From: Thalassobacillus sp043497085
Lineage (GTDB): Bacteria; Bacillota; Bacilli; Bacillales; Halobacillaceae
DNA length: 64,000 bases
Strand: one strand, 5' to 3'
Assembly: GCA_043497085.1 (NCBI GenBank)
Contig: JBIEKI010000007.1
The translations under genes and the position numbers were made by a program. How positions within the stretch are numbered: position 1 is the first letter of the stretch; each line of letters opens with the position of its first letter. The notes under the pieces were generated by a model, which was not told the origin of the DNA, did not search any database, and was given only the letters and a program-made list of their open reading frames with translations. This document shows positions 32,792 through 42,301 of this stretch, piece after piece.

Positions 32792-35395
32792 ATGAACAGG
32801 AAACTCTTACTTTTGCTGGTCGCCTGCCTGATTCTTGCTGTGCTTGCTCATGCATTCTTTTTGCATGCGTGGACGGAAGGGCGATTTATGGTCGGTCATA
32901 ATGATGGTCTCCAGCAGATGGTGACGTTTAAAAAACTGCTTTACGAGCAGTATACAAACGGTAATTTCTTTTACACGTATCGTTTTGGATTAGGTGGCGG
33001 GACCTACAGTCAGCTGGCGTTTTACTTTTCGACATCGATTGTGTTCCTGATCAGTGCTGTAGTGACGTTTTTATTAGAATCACTGGGTTTAATTGAGGCA
33101 GTGGATATCGTTTATTGGGCGAATGCTGCTGTGTTCATCAGTGTCATCCGATTGTCAGTTATTCTGTTTGTAACCACCCTGGTGTTCCGGTATATGAGCA
33201 GTCGCTGGCTGCCAGCCTTTCTTGGAGCGGCTGTCTATGGCTTATCGGTCATCTATTTCCGGCATGCGACGTATTGGGAGTTTTTTGCCGATGCGATGCT
33301 TTGGGTGCCACTATTAGTATACGGCGTGGAAAAAATCATTCGGGAACTACGCCCGGGATGGTTTATTTTTGCTGTCGCTGTAACGATGTTCGATAACTTT
33401 TATTTCGCTTATATCAATCTGATATTCATCGGTATCTATATAGTTGCCCGTTTGTGGATTCATCTGGATACGAATGTGGCCGGTGTGGGACGGAAGGTGA
33501 AATTATTTGTATTCGGCGGGTTGGTTGGGGCCGGAATCAGTGCGGTTTCGTTCATTCCTGCGGTCTACAGTTTTTTTCATAACCATCGGCCGGACTATGC
33601 TTTTCCTATTGAGGCTGTAGATTTTTCGGACAATATTTTGTTTACGAGCAGGTACGTCATTGTGCCGGCACTGTTTTTAGTCTTCGTTTTTACTTTTTTC
33701 TTCTATCGAAAAGCTATGTTCCGTCTGTTCGGCGGGCTGAGTATCCTTTTTATTGTGCTGCACTTCAGTCCCCTGATAGCCAGCGCGTTTAATGGCTTCT
33801 CCGCACCGCAATACCGCTGGGAATACGTCTTGTCTTTCACGCTTGGCGCTGCGGTATGTGCTGGAATGTCTCATATTCATGAGGTAAGTAAGAAAGCCTT
33901 TTTGACGGCAAGTACCATGGTAATGGCAGTCTACCTCGTCTTTTTCTTTAGTGATGAGGAAATGGAGTTCTTATCCCTGCCTGGGATTGGTGTGTTTCTT
34001 TTAGTATTCCTGACGTTGATTGCTACAGCTGGTTTCGTGTGGTCCTGCAAAAAATCCTGGTACTATTTTTTGAGCGTAGCAACACTGCTCAATCTGCTTG
34101 CTATTTCTAACGCGAGCCAATATGTCATTTCGGAAATGACCGGGGTAAACAAGGTTTCGGAGCAATACTTACATAGCGACAAGTACAACGGAAAAGAAGC
34201 ACGTGAACTGTTACAGAAAGTAAAGGCTCAAGATGCTGACCCCTATTATCGGATTGATTGGAAAGAGGGTTATCTGAATAATACGCCGATTGTCCAGGAC
34301 TTCAACGGGTTTAGCGTCTATTCCAGTATCCTGAATGAAAACCTGCTCTATTTTTATTTATACGATTTGAACATTGACATGGGAAGAGAAAGTGTCAGCC
34401 GTTACTCCACGCTAAGCAATCGTGCCAACTTGTACAGTCTCCTGCAGGGAAAGTATGTGATGAAAAAGAAAGACGATGCAGGAAATGTGCCATATGGTTT
34501 CGAGGAGATTGCGAGGTCGGACAATTACATCGTTTATAAAAATACGAACCTGCTGCCATTCGTAAGAACTACTGATACTATATTTTCGGAGCGTGAGTTG
34601 GAAGATGCCAATGTATTGGAAAAAGAGCATGCCATGCTGGAAGGGGTAGTGGTGTCTGAGGTAGAAACTAAAGTGGGGGAGGTAGAAAACGTACCGGATC
34701 TCATCAAAGAAACCACTGTAGAGACAGTTAATGCTACTTACAAGGAAGGGAAATTGACTGTCACTGAAAAAGAAGGTGGAATCGATCTCGTTTTGAATAC
34801 TCCTGGTAGTGGGAAGGGAGATTATTATGTTGGCTTTCATTTGGAGAGTCTGGCAGAGCGGAAAGGATTTGCGGTTAAGGTGAATGGCTATCGGACGACA
34901 AGAAAGCATAACCAATCAATCTACAAAACGTACGTCGACGACCTTGTCATCCGTGTTCCGAAAGCAAACAAGTTAAAAATCCGCCTCCCTAAAGGAAATT
35001 ATGTTTTAACGGACCTAGCCTTATACCAAGAAGATTATCAAGTTTTAGAGCAGGCAAAGAAAGAAGCACAGGAAGAACCTGACTTTGATTGGACAGGTAA
35101 CAAACTGACTATTCGCTATGACAATAGGCAAAGTGACCGCTTTATGATGCTGCCAATTCCTTATGAGCGGGGATGGCAGGTGCGGATTAATGATGAATCG
35201 AAGCGAGTGGAAAAAGTGAACTATGCATTTGTAGGTTTTCCTATTCAGAAGGGGTTAAATGAAATTCAACTGGTGTACTATCCGCCTTTCTTCCAGGTGT
35301 CTCTCCTGGTGACAGTCGTATGTATATTATTGGCATTCCTGTTGTCTAAACGACTTTTGTTCAAATTAAACCTTCAAAACACGAACGATATTTAA
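32792..35395 (+). CDS. yfhO: YfhO family membrane protein (GT-C-like glycosyl transfer)
   Basis: An 867-residue protein with about a dozen spans in the first 450 residues, a long extracytoplasmic domain (about 455-835) and a final span (about 840-858) with a basic tail. Early conserved pieces are VGHNDGLQQMVTFKKLLYEQY and FRFGLGGGTYSQL-like (here YRFGLGGGTYSQLAFY). The late FDWTGNKLTIRYDN and MMLPIPYERGWQV are typical of YfhO. It is thought to transfer the lipid-linked sugar made by CsbB to lipoteichoic acid outside the membrane. It is co-transcribed with csbB. Confidence 0.88.
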   Translation: MNRKLLLLLVACLILAVLAHAFFLHAWTEGRFMVGHNDGLQQMVTFKKLLYEQYTNGNFFYTYRFGLGGGTYSQLAFYFSTSIVFLISAVVTFLLESLGLIEAVDIVYWANAAVFISVIRLSVILFVTTLVFRYMSSRWLPAFLGAAVYGLSVIYFRHATYWEFFADAMLWVPLLVYGVEKIIRELRPGWFIFAVAVTMFDNFYFAYINLIFIGIYIVARLWIHLDTNVAGVGRKVKLFVFGGLVGAGISAVSFIPAVYSFFHNHRPDYAFPIEAVDFSDNILFTSRYVIVPALFLVFVFTFFFYRKAMFRLFGGLSILFIVLHFSPLIASAFNGFSAPQYRWEYVLSFTLGAAVCAGMSHIHEVSKKAFLTASTMVMAVYLVFFFSDEEMEFLSLPGIGVFLLVFLTLIATAGFVWSCKKSWYYFLSVATLLNLLAISNASQYVISEMTGVNKVSEQYLHSDKYNGKEARELLQKVKAQDADPYYRIDWKEGYLNNTPIVQDFNGFSVYSSILNENLLYFYLYDLNIDMGRESVSRYSTLSNRANLYSLLQGKYVMKKKDDAGNVPYGFEEIARSDNYIVYKNTNLLPFVRTTDTIFSERELEDANVLEKEHAMLEGVVVSEVETKVGEVENVPDLIKETTVETVNATYKEGKLTVTEKEGGIDLVLNTPGSGKGDYYVGFHLESLAERKGFAVKVNGYRTTRKHNQSIYKTYVDDLVIRVPKANKLKIRLPKGNYVLTDLALYQEDYQVLEQAKKEAQEEPDFDWTGNKLTIRYDNRQSDRFMMLPIPYERGWQVRINDESKRVEKVNYAFVGFPIQKGLNEIQLVYYPPFFQVSLLVTVVCILLAFLLSKRLLFKLNLQNTNDI

Positions 35396-35480
35396 TTAAA
35401 TATATTTAATGTTCATATAATCTCTTGATTGTATTAAAGTGGTCTGTTATATTTGCACAGTAACATTTTTATATCACATC

Positions 35481-35551
35481 ACTCGTATATGCTCGGTAAT
35501 ATGGTCGGAGCGTTTCTACCAGGTTCCCATTGAAAGAACTGGACTACGAGT
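35481..35551 (+). ncRNA. Purine riboswitch aptamer, guanine class
   Basis: P1 is ACTCGTA / TACGAGT. The conserved J2/3 sequence GTTTCTACC is intact, the P2 loop carries TAATATGGT, and P3 is CCAGGTTC / GAACTGG. The J3/1 strand reads GGACTACGAGT. The specificity base is C (GACTA), as in guanine/hypoxanthine-binding members; adenine-binding ones have T. One mismatch (G-G) is seen inside P2. Confidence 0.92.
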
Positions 35552-35634
35552 TGAAGTATTATCATTTGTTCGTTTTTTTTAAGCAGGGCAATTTCTGCCT
35601 TTCTCTTGCTGGATGGTACATACTTTGGCTTCGT

Positions 35635-35676
35635 AGGTCTGGAAGGTGGAAACCACACTGCTTCCCAGGCCTTTTT
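35635..35676 (+). terminator. Riboswitch expression-platform terminator
   Basis: AGGTCTGG / CCAGGCCT (one T-G pair) with TTTTT, 84 bp past the aptamer and 48 bp before the gene's start codon. Confidence 0.75.
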
Positions 35677-35723
35677 CTTATGCTTCGACCAGCGGGTATG
35701 TACTACAACAAGGAGGATCTCGC

Positions 35724-36611
35724 ATGAAGTTAACATTTCGTAAATCAACGTTTTTCGCTCTACTGGCACTTATTACTGTAATGTCATTATCGGTTCTTGG
35801 AGGTTGTAGTTCTTCTTCTCAGACCGAAGCTGCACCAAAAAAGAAGCAAAGACCTATTCTCATTGAAGGTCCGATGCCGATTGAAGCGGAAAAGTTTGCT
35901 GACAGGCTCGAAAATGTAAAAGAAGAAAAAGCAGGGACCTTTGAATATTATTTAGGCACTGTCGATGATTATCCGGTGATCGTGGCCAAGACTGGAAAAG
36001 GGATGGAAAATACTGCAGCAGCTACCGCAGTTGCCATAGAAAGGTATAATCCCATTGCAATCATTAACCAGGGAACTTCTGGCGGTCACGATCCTGACTT
36101 GCATGTGTTTGATATCGTGTTAGGGGAAAGGACGGTAAACATCGGTTCTCTGAAAACTCCTCATTATCAAGAGGGAGAAGGGATTCATCCCAAAGAGTGG
36201 ATTCCAATGGACCTGATGGCTTCTGAAGGGAGTGCTGGAGAAGATCCAGACGCGGAAAACATCCGTTACTATAAAGGAGACAAAGGTTTACTAGCAGCCG
36301 CCAAATCAGTAAAGAATGAACACGAGAAAGGAAAAATTGTTGAGGGGACCATCGGTTCTGCAGATGTTTGGAATAATGAAGTAGACCGAATCAACTGGTT
36401 CCACGAAAATTATGAGACTTCAGTGGAAGAGATGGAAGGAGCTGCAGGAGCGCAAATTGCCAAAGCGTATGATGTGCCTTATCTTGGTATCCGGATTTTA
36501 TCCAATAATAAAACCAATGGCGGGGAATACAATCCAGATACCGCAGCAGCCAATCAGGAATATGTTTATGAAGTTGTGAAGAAGTATATTTCTAAGCTGA
36601 AAAGTGAATAG
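35724..36611 (+). CDS. Exported nucleosidase/phosphorylase-like lipoprotein (MTAN/PNP fold)
   Basis: A 295-residue lipoprotein: signal LSVLGGC with lipid cysteine C28, then a nucleoside phosphorylase domain. Landmarks are GPMPIEAEKFADRL (start of the fold), GTSGGHDPDLHVFDIV, and SVEEMEGAAGAQIAKA (the MEGAA ribose-binding motif, E236/E238). The segment GIRILSNN places Asn (N261) where MTA/SAH nucleosidases have the catalytic Asp of ISD. Family members cleave purine nucleosides. The guanine-class riboswitch upstream and the Asn suggest a 6-oxopurine nucleoside substrate, cleaved outside the cell. AAGGAGG precedes ATG 35724. Confidence 0.8.
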   Translation: MKLTFRKSTFFALLALITVMSLSVLGGCSSSSQTEAAPKKKQRPILIEGPMPIEAEKFADRLENVKEEKAGTFEYYLGTVDDYPVIVAKTGKGMENTAAATAVAIERYNPIAIINQGTSGGHDPDLHVFDIVLGERTVNIGSLKTPHYQEGEGIHPKEWIPMDLMASEGSAGEDPDAENIRYYKGDKGLLAAAKSVKNEHEKGKIVEGTIGSADVWNNEVDRINWFHENYETSVEEMEGAAGAQIAKAYDVPYLGIRILSNNKTNGGEYNPDTAAANQEYVYEVVKKYISKLKSE

Positions 36612-36623
36612 TTTCCAATCTGT

Positions 36624-36671
36624 GCCTGATTCCTTGTGTGCAAAGCATACCTGGATCAGGCATATTTTTTG
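36624..36671 (+). terminator. Terminator of the nucleosidase gene
   Basis: TGCCTGAT / ATCAGGCA with T-run TATTTTTT. Confidence 0.8.
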
Positions 36672-36759
36672 GTATATCGCCACCTTTGAATTGAAATAAT
36701 TACTATCCGGCATCCAACGTGTTAGTATAGATTCATCAAATGAGGAGAGGTGATAACTT

Positions 36760-37674
36760 TTGAAGAAAATCAGATTAGGTACCAGTGAGTTAGAGGTGGG
36801 GGAAATTTCACTTGGCTGCATGCGCATGAGCGAACTCAGTAACAAAGATGCTGCTTATGTCATTGAAAACGCGATGGACGCAGGGGTTGATCTGTTCGAT
36901 CATGCGGATATATACGGGAAAGGGAAGTCCGAGGAAGTTTTTGCCGATGCCATCCAGATGAATGATGACGTTCGGGAAAAAATGAAGCTGCAGACGAAAT
37001 GCGGTATTCGTGATGGATTCTTTGATTTTTCTAAAGAACATATTCTTGAATCAGTGGACGCCAGTCTTCGCAGGTTGAAAACCGACTATGTCGATAGCTT
37101 GCTTCTTCACCGTCCCGATGCATTAATGGAACCTGAAGAAGTGGCAGAGGCTTTTTCTACATTGAAAGAAAGCGGCAAAGTCCGTTACTTCGGTGTCAGT
37201 AACCAGAATCCGATGCAAATGGAACTGTTGAACAAGTATCTGGATGATGACTTGATAGTAAACCAAATGCAAATGAGCCTTGTACATACGCCGATGCTGG
37301 ATGCCGGCTTCAACGTCAATATGCAGCATGACCCTGCGATTGCCCGTGATGGCAGTGTGATTGAGTATTGCCGTTTGAACGACATTACCATCCAGGCATG
37401 GTCCCCGTTTCAGCATGGTATTGAAGGTCCGTTTATCGGAAATGACGCGTTCCCGGAAGTCAATGGGAAACTGCAGGAGCTTGCCGGAGAAAAAGGCGTC
37501 ACAGATTCCGCGATAGCGATCGCGTGGATTTTACGTCATCCGGCAAACATCCAGCCGGTCGTTGGTACGATGAATCCCGGGCGTTTACGCGATATCGCCA
37601 AAGCTTCCGATATCGAACTTACGCGCCAGGAGTGGTACGAGCTTTATCGCGCAGCAGGCAATGATCTGCCTTAA
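36760..37674 (+). CDS. Aldo/keto reductase
   Basis: A 304-residue NADPH-dependent oxidoreductase of the AKR superfamily (YcsN/YdhF-like). The TIM-barrel catalytic tetrad is visible: D and Y in DLFDHADIYGKGKSE, K in LQTKCGI, and H in LLLHRPDALM. The coenzyme-binding end carries QPVVGTMNPGRLRDIAKA. Its physiological substrate is unknown. The start is TTG 36760 after GAGGAGAGGTGATAAC. It is monocistronic, with its own terminator. Confidence 0.9.
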   Translation: MKKIRLGTSELEVGEISLGCMRMSELSNKDAAYVIENAMDAGVDLFDHADIYGKGKSEEVFADAIQMNDDVREKMKLQTKCGIRDGFFDFSKEHILESVDASLRRLKTDYVDSLLLHRPDALMEPEEVAEAFSTLKESGKVRYFGVSNQNPMQMELLNKYLDDDLIVNQMQMSLVHTPMLDAGFNVNMQHDPAIARDGSVIEYCRLNDITIQAWSPFQHGIEGPFIGNDAFPEVNGKLQELAGEKGVTDSAIAIAWILRHPANIQPVVGTMNPGRLRDIAKASDIELTRQEWYELYRAAGNDLP

Positions 37675-37683
37675 AACAAGAAG

Positions 37684-37723
37684 AAGTACCTGCCCGGATT
37701 CGGGATCAGGTACTTTCTTTTTT
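37684..37723 (+). terminator. Terminator of the aldo/keto reductase gene
   Basis: AAGTACCTG / CAGGTACTT, enclosing CCG/CGG, with T-runs. Confidence 0.88.
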
Positions 37724-37911
37724 GGTTTTTGGGAGAGGGGGGAACGGCAAAAGAATGGACTGGAGCGCTTAAAAATTATGCTGGAACGCCTGATTATCTT
37801 CTGGCGGCAAGTCAGATAGCAAATCAAACTACCCTATTATATGAGATTCTACACTTAAATTTTTGGAATATTGTGGTAGAATATTGATAATTGATAAGGG
37901 GTGAGGCATGC

Positions 37912-38547
37912 ATGAAGAAAAGCCATTGGTTGATCTTTGGAGTACTGGCTATCGTTCTACTTGGCGGAAGTATTTTCTACACGGGGATATTAGGAGCAAA
38001 AGGAGAGAAGGGAAAGCAGCTTGATTTTTCTACTGCCAGTGAAAAATTAACTGAAAAAGGTTATGATATATTAGCAATATCTTATGGTCCTGCAGAAGAA
38101 GCAGATGTAAGAGTAGAAGTATCGGATGCTGTCTCTGATAAAACCGATGCGGAAGAAGAGATAACCAAGCTTATGAAAAATGAATTGGAAAAACAAGGCT
38201 ACACAGACGGCACCGTAAAGGTAGAATTCAAAAATGTAGATAAAGTTAAAAAAGATCAGCAATGGTTTTCGGTCGTTCCTGCTATCGATAAGAAGCTGAA
38301 AAATGTTAGTGATGAGTACGAAGGCATTGCCATTGATGTTAACCCGAAACCGATCGTCTACATTTTAAAAACAACCTATACGAAAGCAGACTTTGACAAA
38401 AAAGAAATCAAACAATGGATAGACACTGCGAATGAAATCATCACAGAGAATGATCTTCTATCTACCCTGGAAGACGGAGAAGCTTATGGAATCGTAGTCA
38501 GAGGGGCGGATCAAGAAGTATTGCTGAGTAAAAGATTCGGAAAGTAA
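37912..38547 (+). CDS. Membrane-anchored exported protein, DUF4030-like
   Basis: A 211-residue protein with one N-terminal helix (SHWLIFGVLAIVLLGGSIFY) and an extracytoplasmic alpha/beta domain. VRVEVSDAVSDKTDAEEEITKLMKNELEKQGY is a long amphipathic helix, and FDKKEIKQWIDTANEIITEND lies near the end. From memory it fits the DUF4030 group of Bacillus proteins, but this is weak. GGGGTGAGG lies 7 bases before ATG 37912; the earlier in-frame start at 37891 is less well placed. Role unknown. Confidence 0.6.
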   Translation: MKKSHWLIFGVLAIVLLGGSIFYTGILGAKGEKGKQLDFSTASEKLTEKGYDILAISYGPAEEADVRVEVSDAVSDKTDAEEEITKLMKNELEKQGYTDGTVKVEFKNVDKVKKDQQWFSVVPAIDKKLKNVSDEYEGIAIDVNPKPIVYILKTTYTKADFDKKEIKQWIDTANEIITENDLLSTLEDGEAYGIVVRGADQEVLLSKRFGK

Positions 38548-38663
38548 GGGGAAAAGTAAGTGGCTGTTACTCCCGTAGAAGTACATATTAGTGATTGTGC
38601 TGGGGTTATATAAAATCGGTAATAAACAAGCTAAAGTGAAGAGAGATCAGGGGGCTGGATTGT

Positions 38664-38855
38664 TTGCGTAAAAGATTGAGAGTTAAAATTGGTTTGGTCA
38701 GTAACTTGATCATTTGTATATGGGGCGTTTACCGGATGTTTTCCGAAAATGCGCTGGCATTTATTCCAGTCATTCTTGCTGTCGGCGGGGTGATTGGTTT
38801 TATTGCATCTATTTATGAACTGAAAAAAATCAATACAGGTAAGTATCAAGGTTAA
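38664..38855 (+). CDS. Small two-span membrane protein (63 aa)
   Basis: A basic head (MRKRLRVKIGL) and two helices (about 12-27 and 33-51) with a lysine-rich tail. TTG 38664 follows GGGGGCTGG. No family recognised. No terminator is obvious downstream on the plus strand. Confidence 0.5.
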   Translation: MRKRLRVKIGLVSNLIICIWGVYRMFSENALAFIPVILAVGGVIGFIASIYELKKINTGKYQG

Positions 38856-39029
38856 ATAAGTTCAATCGTCTGCATTGTTGCATGCCGTAGTTTTATTCTT
38901 GTTAGACGGGGCTGTAGATAGATAAAAAACACCCGACCTTTATGGCTGGGTCGGTGCTGGGATATATTTGATCGGGGTATCGGTTATGCTCTTTGCACCT
39001 CGGCATTAAGTAAAAAGGAGAAAAGTATT

Positions 39030-39374
39030 GTGTGGGGACAAATGTTTATAAGAAAGAGCAAAGCCTGGGTGGTTACGACCTTTTTATCAATTATGGTCTA
39101 CGCAGTTTTATGGCCGCATCCTGACAGCCTACTGCTCATTCTTCCGGTGTTCATTGCTATTGGAGCAGGGTCTTCTATGTTAATAGACTGGCTAACTGTC
39201 CATTATCGTTATCGTTTATTTTGGGCAGCCGCCCTTCATCTCGTGGCAGCGTTTATCATTCATCAATTGTTTGTAATAGATATATGGTCGCCTGCTTTCT
39301 ATTATTTTGCTTTGCCAATCGCAACTACATATTGGCTGGTTGATGAATATATTAGAAGGAGATATGTACGTTGA
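39030..39374 (+). CDS. Multi-span membrane protein (114 aa)
   Basis: Four hydrophobic segments (about 14-28, 33-50, 63-80, 85-102) and a basic end YIRRRYVR. GTG 39030 lies about 8 bases after AAAGGAG. The family is not recognised. It is monocistronic, and the cold-shock gene's promoter starts about 35 bp downstream. Confidence 0.55.
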   Translation: MWGQMFIRKSKAWVVTTFLSIMVYAVLWPHPDSLLLILPVFIAIGAGSSMLIDWLTVHYRYRLFWAAALHLVAAFIIHQLFVIDIWSPAFYYFALPIATTYWLVDEYIRRRYVR

Positions 39375-39410
39375 TCCGATCTATAGTTATATAAAAGTTG
39401 AAATTAATGC

Positions 39411-39439
39411 TTGACGGGACCCAATTATAAGCGTATAGT
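39411..39439 (+). promoter_or_regulatory. SigA promoter of the cold-shock gene with long leader
   Basis: TTGACG and TATAGT are separated by 17 bp. The start codon lies about 115 bases after the predicted transcript start, the usual long leader of csp genes. Confidence 0.8.
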
Positions 39440-39561
39440 AGGGATTAATTATTCTTGTTCGTTTAAAGAATGCAAGAAAAAGTTTTACGACTTTCCCTTG
39501 AATTTCTAGAGCAATAATAGTAATACATTGTGGATCAAGTTCCACGCAGGAGGTAACAATT

Positions 39562-39759
39562 ATGTTACAAGGTAATGTTAAATGGTTCAACGCAGAAAAA
39601 GGTTTCGGATTTATTGAAGTAGAAGGTCAAGACGATGTATTCGTTCATTTCTCTGCTATTCAAGGTGAAGGTTTCAAAACTCTAGAAGAAAACGAAACAG
39701 TTTCTTTCGAAATCGTCGAAGGCAACCGTGGACCACAAGCAGCTAACGTTCAAAAATAA
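39562..39759 (+). CDS. Cold-shock protein, CspA/CspB family
   Basis: A 65-residue single-stranded nucleic acid binding protein. RNP1 is KGFGFIE and RNP2 is VFVHF, in the OB-fold order GNVKWFNAEKGFGFIEVEGQDDVFVHFSAI. Family members act as RNA chaperones. The strong AGGAGG site, consensus promoter and long leader indicate high expression with post-transcriptional control. Which paralogue (cspB, C or D) it is cannot be told here. Confidence 0.95.
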   Translation: MLQGNVKWFNAEKGFGFIEVEGQDDVFVHFSAIQGEGFKTLEENETVSFEIVEGNRGPQAANVQK

Positions 39760-39773
39760 GCGTTAATAGCTTA

Positions 39774-39808
39774 AAAAGAGACTTCCAACCCGGGAGTCTC
39801 TTTTTTTT
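39774..39808 (+). terminator. Terminator of the cold-shock gene
   Basis: AAAGAGACT / AGTCTCTTT, with CC/GG inside, and T8. Confidence 0.9.
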
Positions 39809-39917
39809 GCACTTTAAATTTGATTTAGTAATGAAAAAGGGATCGTCAATCCTATCGTTTTATTTTGGTGTAAGGAAAGTAATATAATGGAAGAACATGA
39901 TACAGGAGGTGCTGGCA

Positions 39918-40760
39918 ATGGCAAATGAAAGAGGAATTGAGCGTGTATGGTCGGTTGAATTCCAGGATGGGAGAGGGCCGCATAAAAAGGTGGGCCAGGT
40001 ACTTCCGCCTGGCAATTGGAAACAGTTCGATCCGTTTTTATTAATGGCGGAAGACTGGTTCCAGCAAGGGACGTTCCCGGATCATCCGCATAGGGGAATG
40101 GAGACGATCACCTATGTCATCGAAGGAAAGTTGAAGCATGAGGACAACCATGGCGGGTCCGGTGTGTTGGAGCCAGGCGACGCTCAGTTGATGACGGCGG
40201 GAAGTGGAATTGTTCATTCCGAAGATCCGCTCCCAGGAGAGACGGTACATAGTTTGCAATTATGGCTCAATCTGCCAGGCAGTAAAAAGTCGGCAAAACC
40301 ACGTTACCAGGACTTGAAGGCAGAAGCGATGCCGGTTCATAAGGAAGCAGGTGCAGAAATCAGGGTGTACTCGGGTACATCTGGCAACGTGAAGGCTGAC
40401 ACAGAAAATCACGTTCCGCTCACTTATGTTGAAATGAAACTGGAAGCAGGAGCGGAAGTGACGCAGGAATTGCCAGGCAGTTTCAACGGCTTCCTTTATA
40501 TTATGGAAGGAAGCGGAACATTTGGGAAAGACGAGACGGAAGGGAAGGAAAACCAGGTGCTCTGGCTCGGGCGACCTTCCAATGCAGAAGATAGCGAAAT
40601 AACAATCAAGGCGAAAGAGCAGCTTCGTGCCATCCTTGTCGCGGGTGAACCGATTGGGGAGCCGGTGGTTGCAAGAGGCCCGTTCGTCATGAATACGGAA
40701 GAAGAAATATTTCAGGCATACCGCGATTACCAGGAGGGCAAATTCGGACCTTCTGAATGA
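39918..40760 (+). CDS. Pirin family protein
   Basis: A 280-residue bicupin. Metal ligands of the first cupin are visible in FPDHPHRGMETITYV and in GSGIVHSE. RVWSVEFQDGRGPHKKVGQVLP at the start and VARGPFVMNTEEEIFQAYRDYQEGKFG at the end are pirin hallmarks. Bacterial pirins include quercetin dioxygenases and redox sensors; the exact role here is open. AGGAGGTG lies 6 bases before ATG 39918. Confidence 0.9.
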   Translation: MANERGIERVWSVEFQDGRGPHKKVGQVLPPGNWKQFDPFLLMAEDWFQQGTFPDHPHRGMETITYVIEGKLKHEDNHGGSGVLEPGDAQLMTAGSGIVHSEDPLPGETVHSLQLWLNLPGSKKSAKPRYQDLKAEAMPVHKEAGAEIRVYSGTSGNVKADTENHVPLTYVEMKLEAGAEVTQELPGSFNGFLYIMEGSGTFGKDETEGKENQVLWLGRPSNAEDSEITIKAKEQLRAILVAGEPIGEPVVARGPFVMNTEEEIFQAYRDYQEGKFGPSE

Positions 40761-40777
40761 TCGACTATTTACGGAAA

Positions 40778-40820
40778 AAGCCTCTCATCCAGTCATCAGA
40801 CTGATGGGAGGCTTTCTTTT
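40778..40820 (+). terminator. Terminator of the pirin gene
   Basis: AAAGCCTC / GAGGCTTT with further pairing (AGTC/GACT) inside. Confidence 0.88.
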
Positions 40821-40975
40821 GAATTAAAGTCGAATGTCATTTTAGCGTGGAGCCTGCGTTTTTGTGTTGCCAGGGAATAATTCTTACATGTGAGAGACAA
40901 GTTAATGAAGTGGACCAACAAGGTGTTTAGGGAATCCTTGAAGATAACTAAACTTACATATAAGGGGCGGAGACC

Positions 40976-42187
40976 ATGCATTTCCATGAGGTTTTCATTG
41001 AAATATTAATGCTGCTCGCGATATCTATATTCGTCATCGGGATTGCCAAAATCATCAAACAGCCTTACTCGATAGCGCTCGTATTAGTAGGGTTGATTCT
41101 TGGACTGACTGAAACCCCGTTTTTTGAAGCGGCTGAGAATTTCATTACCCAGTCGAACGTTTTTCATGCGATCATTGTCTCGTTGTTTTTACCGATTTTA
41201 TTGGCAGATGCCACACTCAAAATACCAATCAAGCATTTTTTTGAATACAAAGCGGTGTCCTTTTCCATCGCTTTCCTCGGCACCTTCACTACCTTTATCC
41301 TTATTGGGGCTTCTGCCTATTATTTATTAGGGCTTCCCCTCGTTCTGGCATTCACGTTTGCAGCGCTGATGAGTGCGACCGACCCGATCAGCGTCATTTC
41401 CATTTTCAAAACATTGGGGGTTCGGGAAGAGCTATCGACTGTGATGGAGACGGAATCGTTATTCAATGATGGAATTGCGGTTGTCCTTTTTAATATTTCT
41501 ACTGTTTATCTATTATCCTACATAGAAATGGGGATCGCAGGGTTAGGAAGTGGCGTGTTATTATTTTTGAAGTTTGTGATCGGAGGTTCCGTTGTCGGTG
41601 CCATTTTAGGGTTTGTTACCTCACAGGTCATCCGGCTTTATGACGATTACCCTTTAGAAATTGCGATTTCGCTATTGATGTATTTCGGAAGTTATTTCAT
41701 TGCCGAGCATTTTCACTTTTCAGGCGTTATTGCTGTAGTAATCAGCGGGTTGATTTATGGCAGCTACGGAGCCAGAGTGGGTATGACAGAATCAACAAAA
41801 ACAAATATCGACTCTTTCATGGATACTATAACGGAAATTGCCAACAGCTTGATTTTCCTGATGGTCGGACTGGAAATCCAGAACATTGATTTTACAGGTA
41901 AGTGGGTACTGATCATCTGGGCGATTGTGATTGTACTGATTGCCCGGACACTGTCCCTCTATATGAGTACCTCATTGTCCAGTAAAATTCCAGCCAAATG
42001 GAAGGTTATTATGAATTGGGGTGGATTGAAAGGGAGCTTGTCCATTGCGCTGGCGTTAAGTTTACCTTCCTCCTTTGATGGGAGGGACACCTTGTTAATC
42101 CTCACGTTCAGTGTGGTTGTATTTTCTTTAGTTGTGCAAGGGCTCACCATCAAGCCATTGATCAGCAAATTGGGATTAAATGAATAA
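40976..42187 (+). CDS. CPA1 family Na+/H+ (K+/H+) antiporter
   Basis: A 403-residue protein with 11-12 spans. The CPA1 ion site is clear: ATDPISVISIF (residues 134-137) and ETESLFNDGIAVVLF with N164-D165. MNWGGLKGSLSIALAL near the end is the R/K-type helix of NhaP relatives. It should exchange monovalent cations for protons in pH and salt homeostasis, which fits a halotolerant host. GGGGCGGAG precedes ATG 40976. It is monocistronic. Confidence 0.9.
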   Translation: MHFHEVFIEILMLLAISIFVIGIAKIIKQPYSIALVLVGLILGLTETPFFEAAENFITQSNVFHAIIVSLFLPILLADATLKIPIKHFFEYKAVSFSIAFLGTFTTFILIGASAYYLLGLPLVLAFTFAALMSATDPISVISIFKTLGVREELSTVMETESLFNDGIAVVLFNISTVYLLSYIEMGIAGLGSGVLLFLKFVIGGSVVGAILGFVTSQVIRLYDDYPLEIAISLLMYFGSYFIAEHFHFSGVIAVVISGLIYGSYGARVGMTESTKTNIDSFMDTITEIANSLIFLMVGLEIQNIDFTGKWVLIIWAIVIVLIARTLSLYMSTSLSSKIPAKWKVIMNWGGLKGSLSIALALSLPSSFDGRDTLLILTFSVVVFSLVVQGLTIKPLISKLGLNE

Positions 42188-42205
42188 CTGAATTGCGTGC
42201 CATAT

Positions 42206-42255
42206 AAAAAGTGCCAGATCTACAGCAGAAGCGGGAGATCCGGCACTTTTTAAAA
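42206..42255 (+). terminator. Terminator of the antiporter gene
   Basis: AAAAAGTGCC / GGCACTTTTT, enclosing GATC/GATC. Confidence 0.9.
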
Positions 42256-42301
42256 GGATTTACCTAACATTCCTAAAGGCTTATTCAACAATAGGGCCGT
42301 A

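Noticed and set aside
38935..38965. Hairpin CACC-C-GACC / GGTC-GGTG
   Set aside because: It has an A-run on its left only, so it would terminate minus-strand transcripts, but no minus-strand gene is present; left unassigned.
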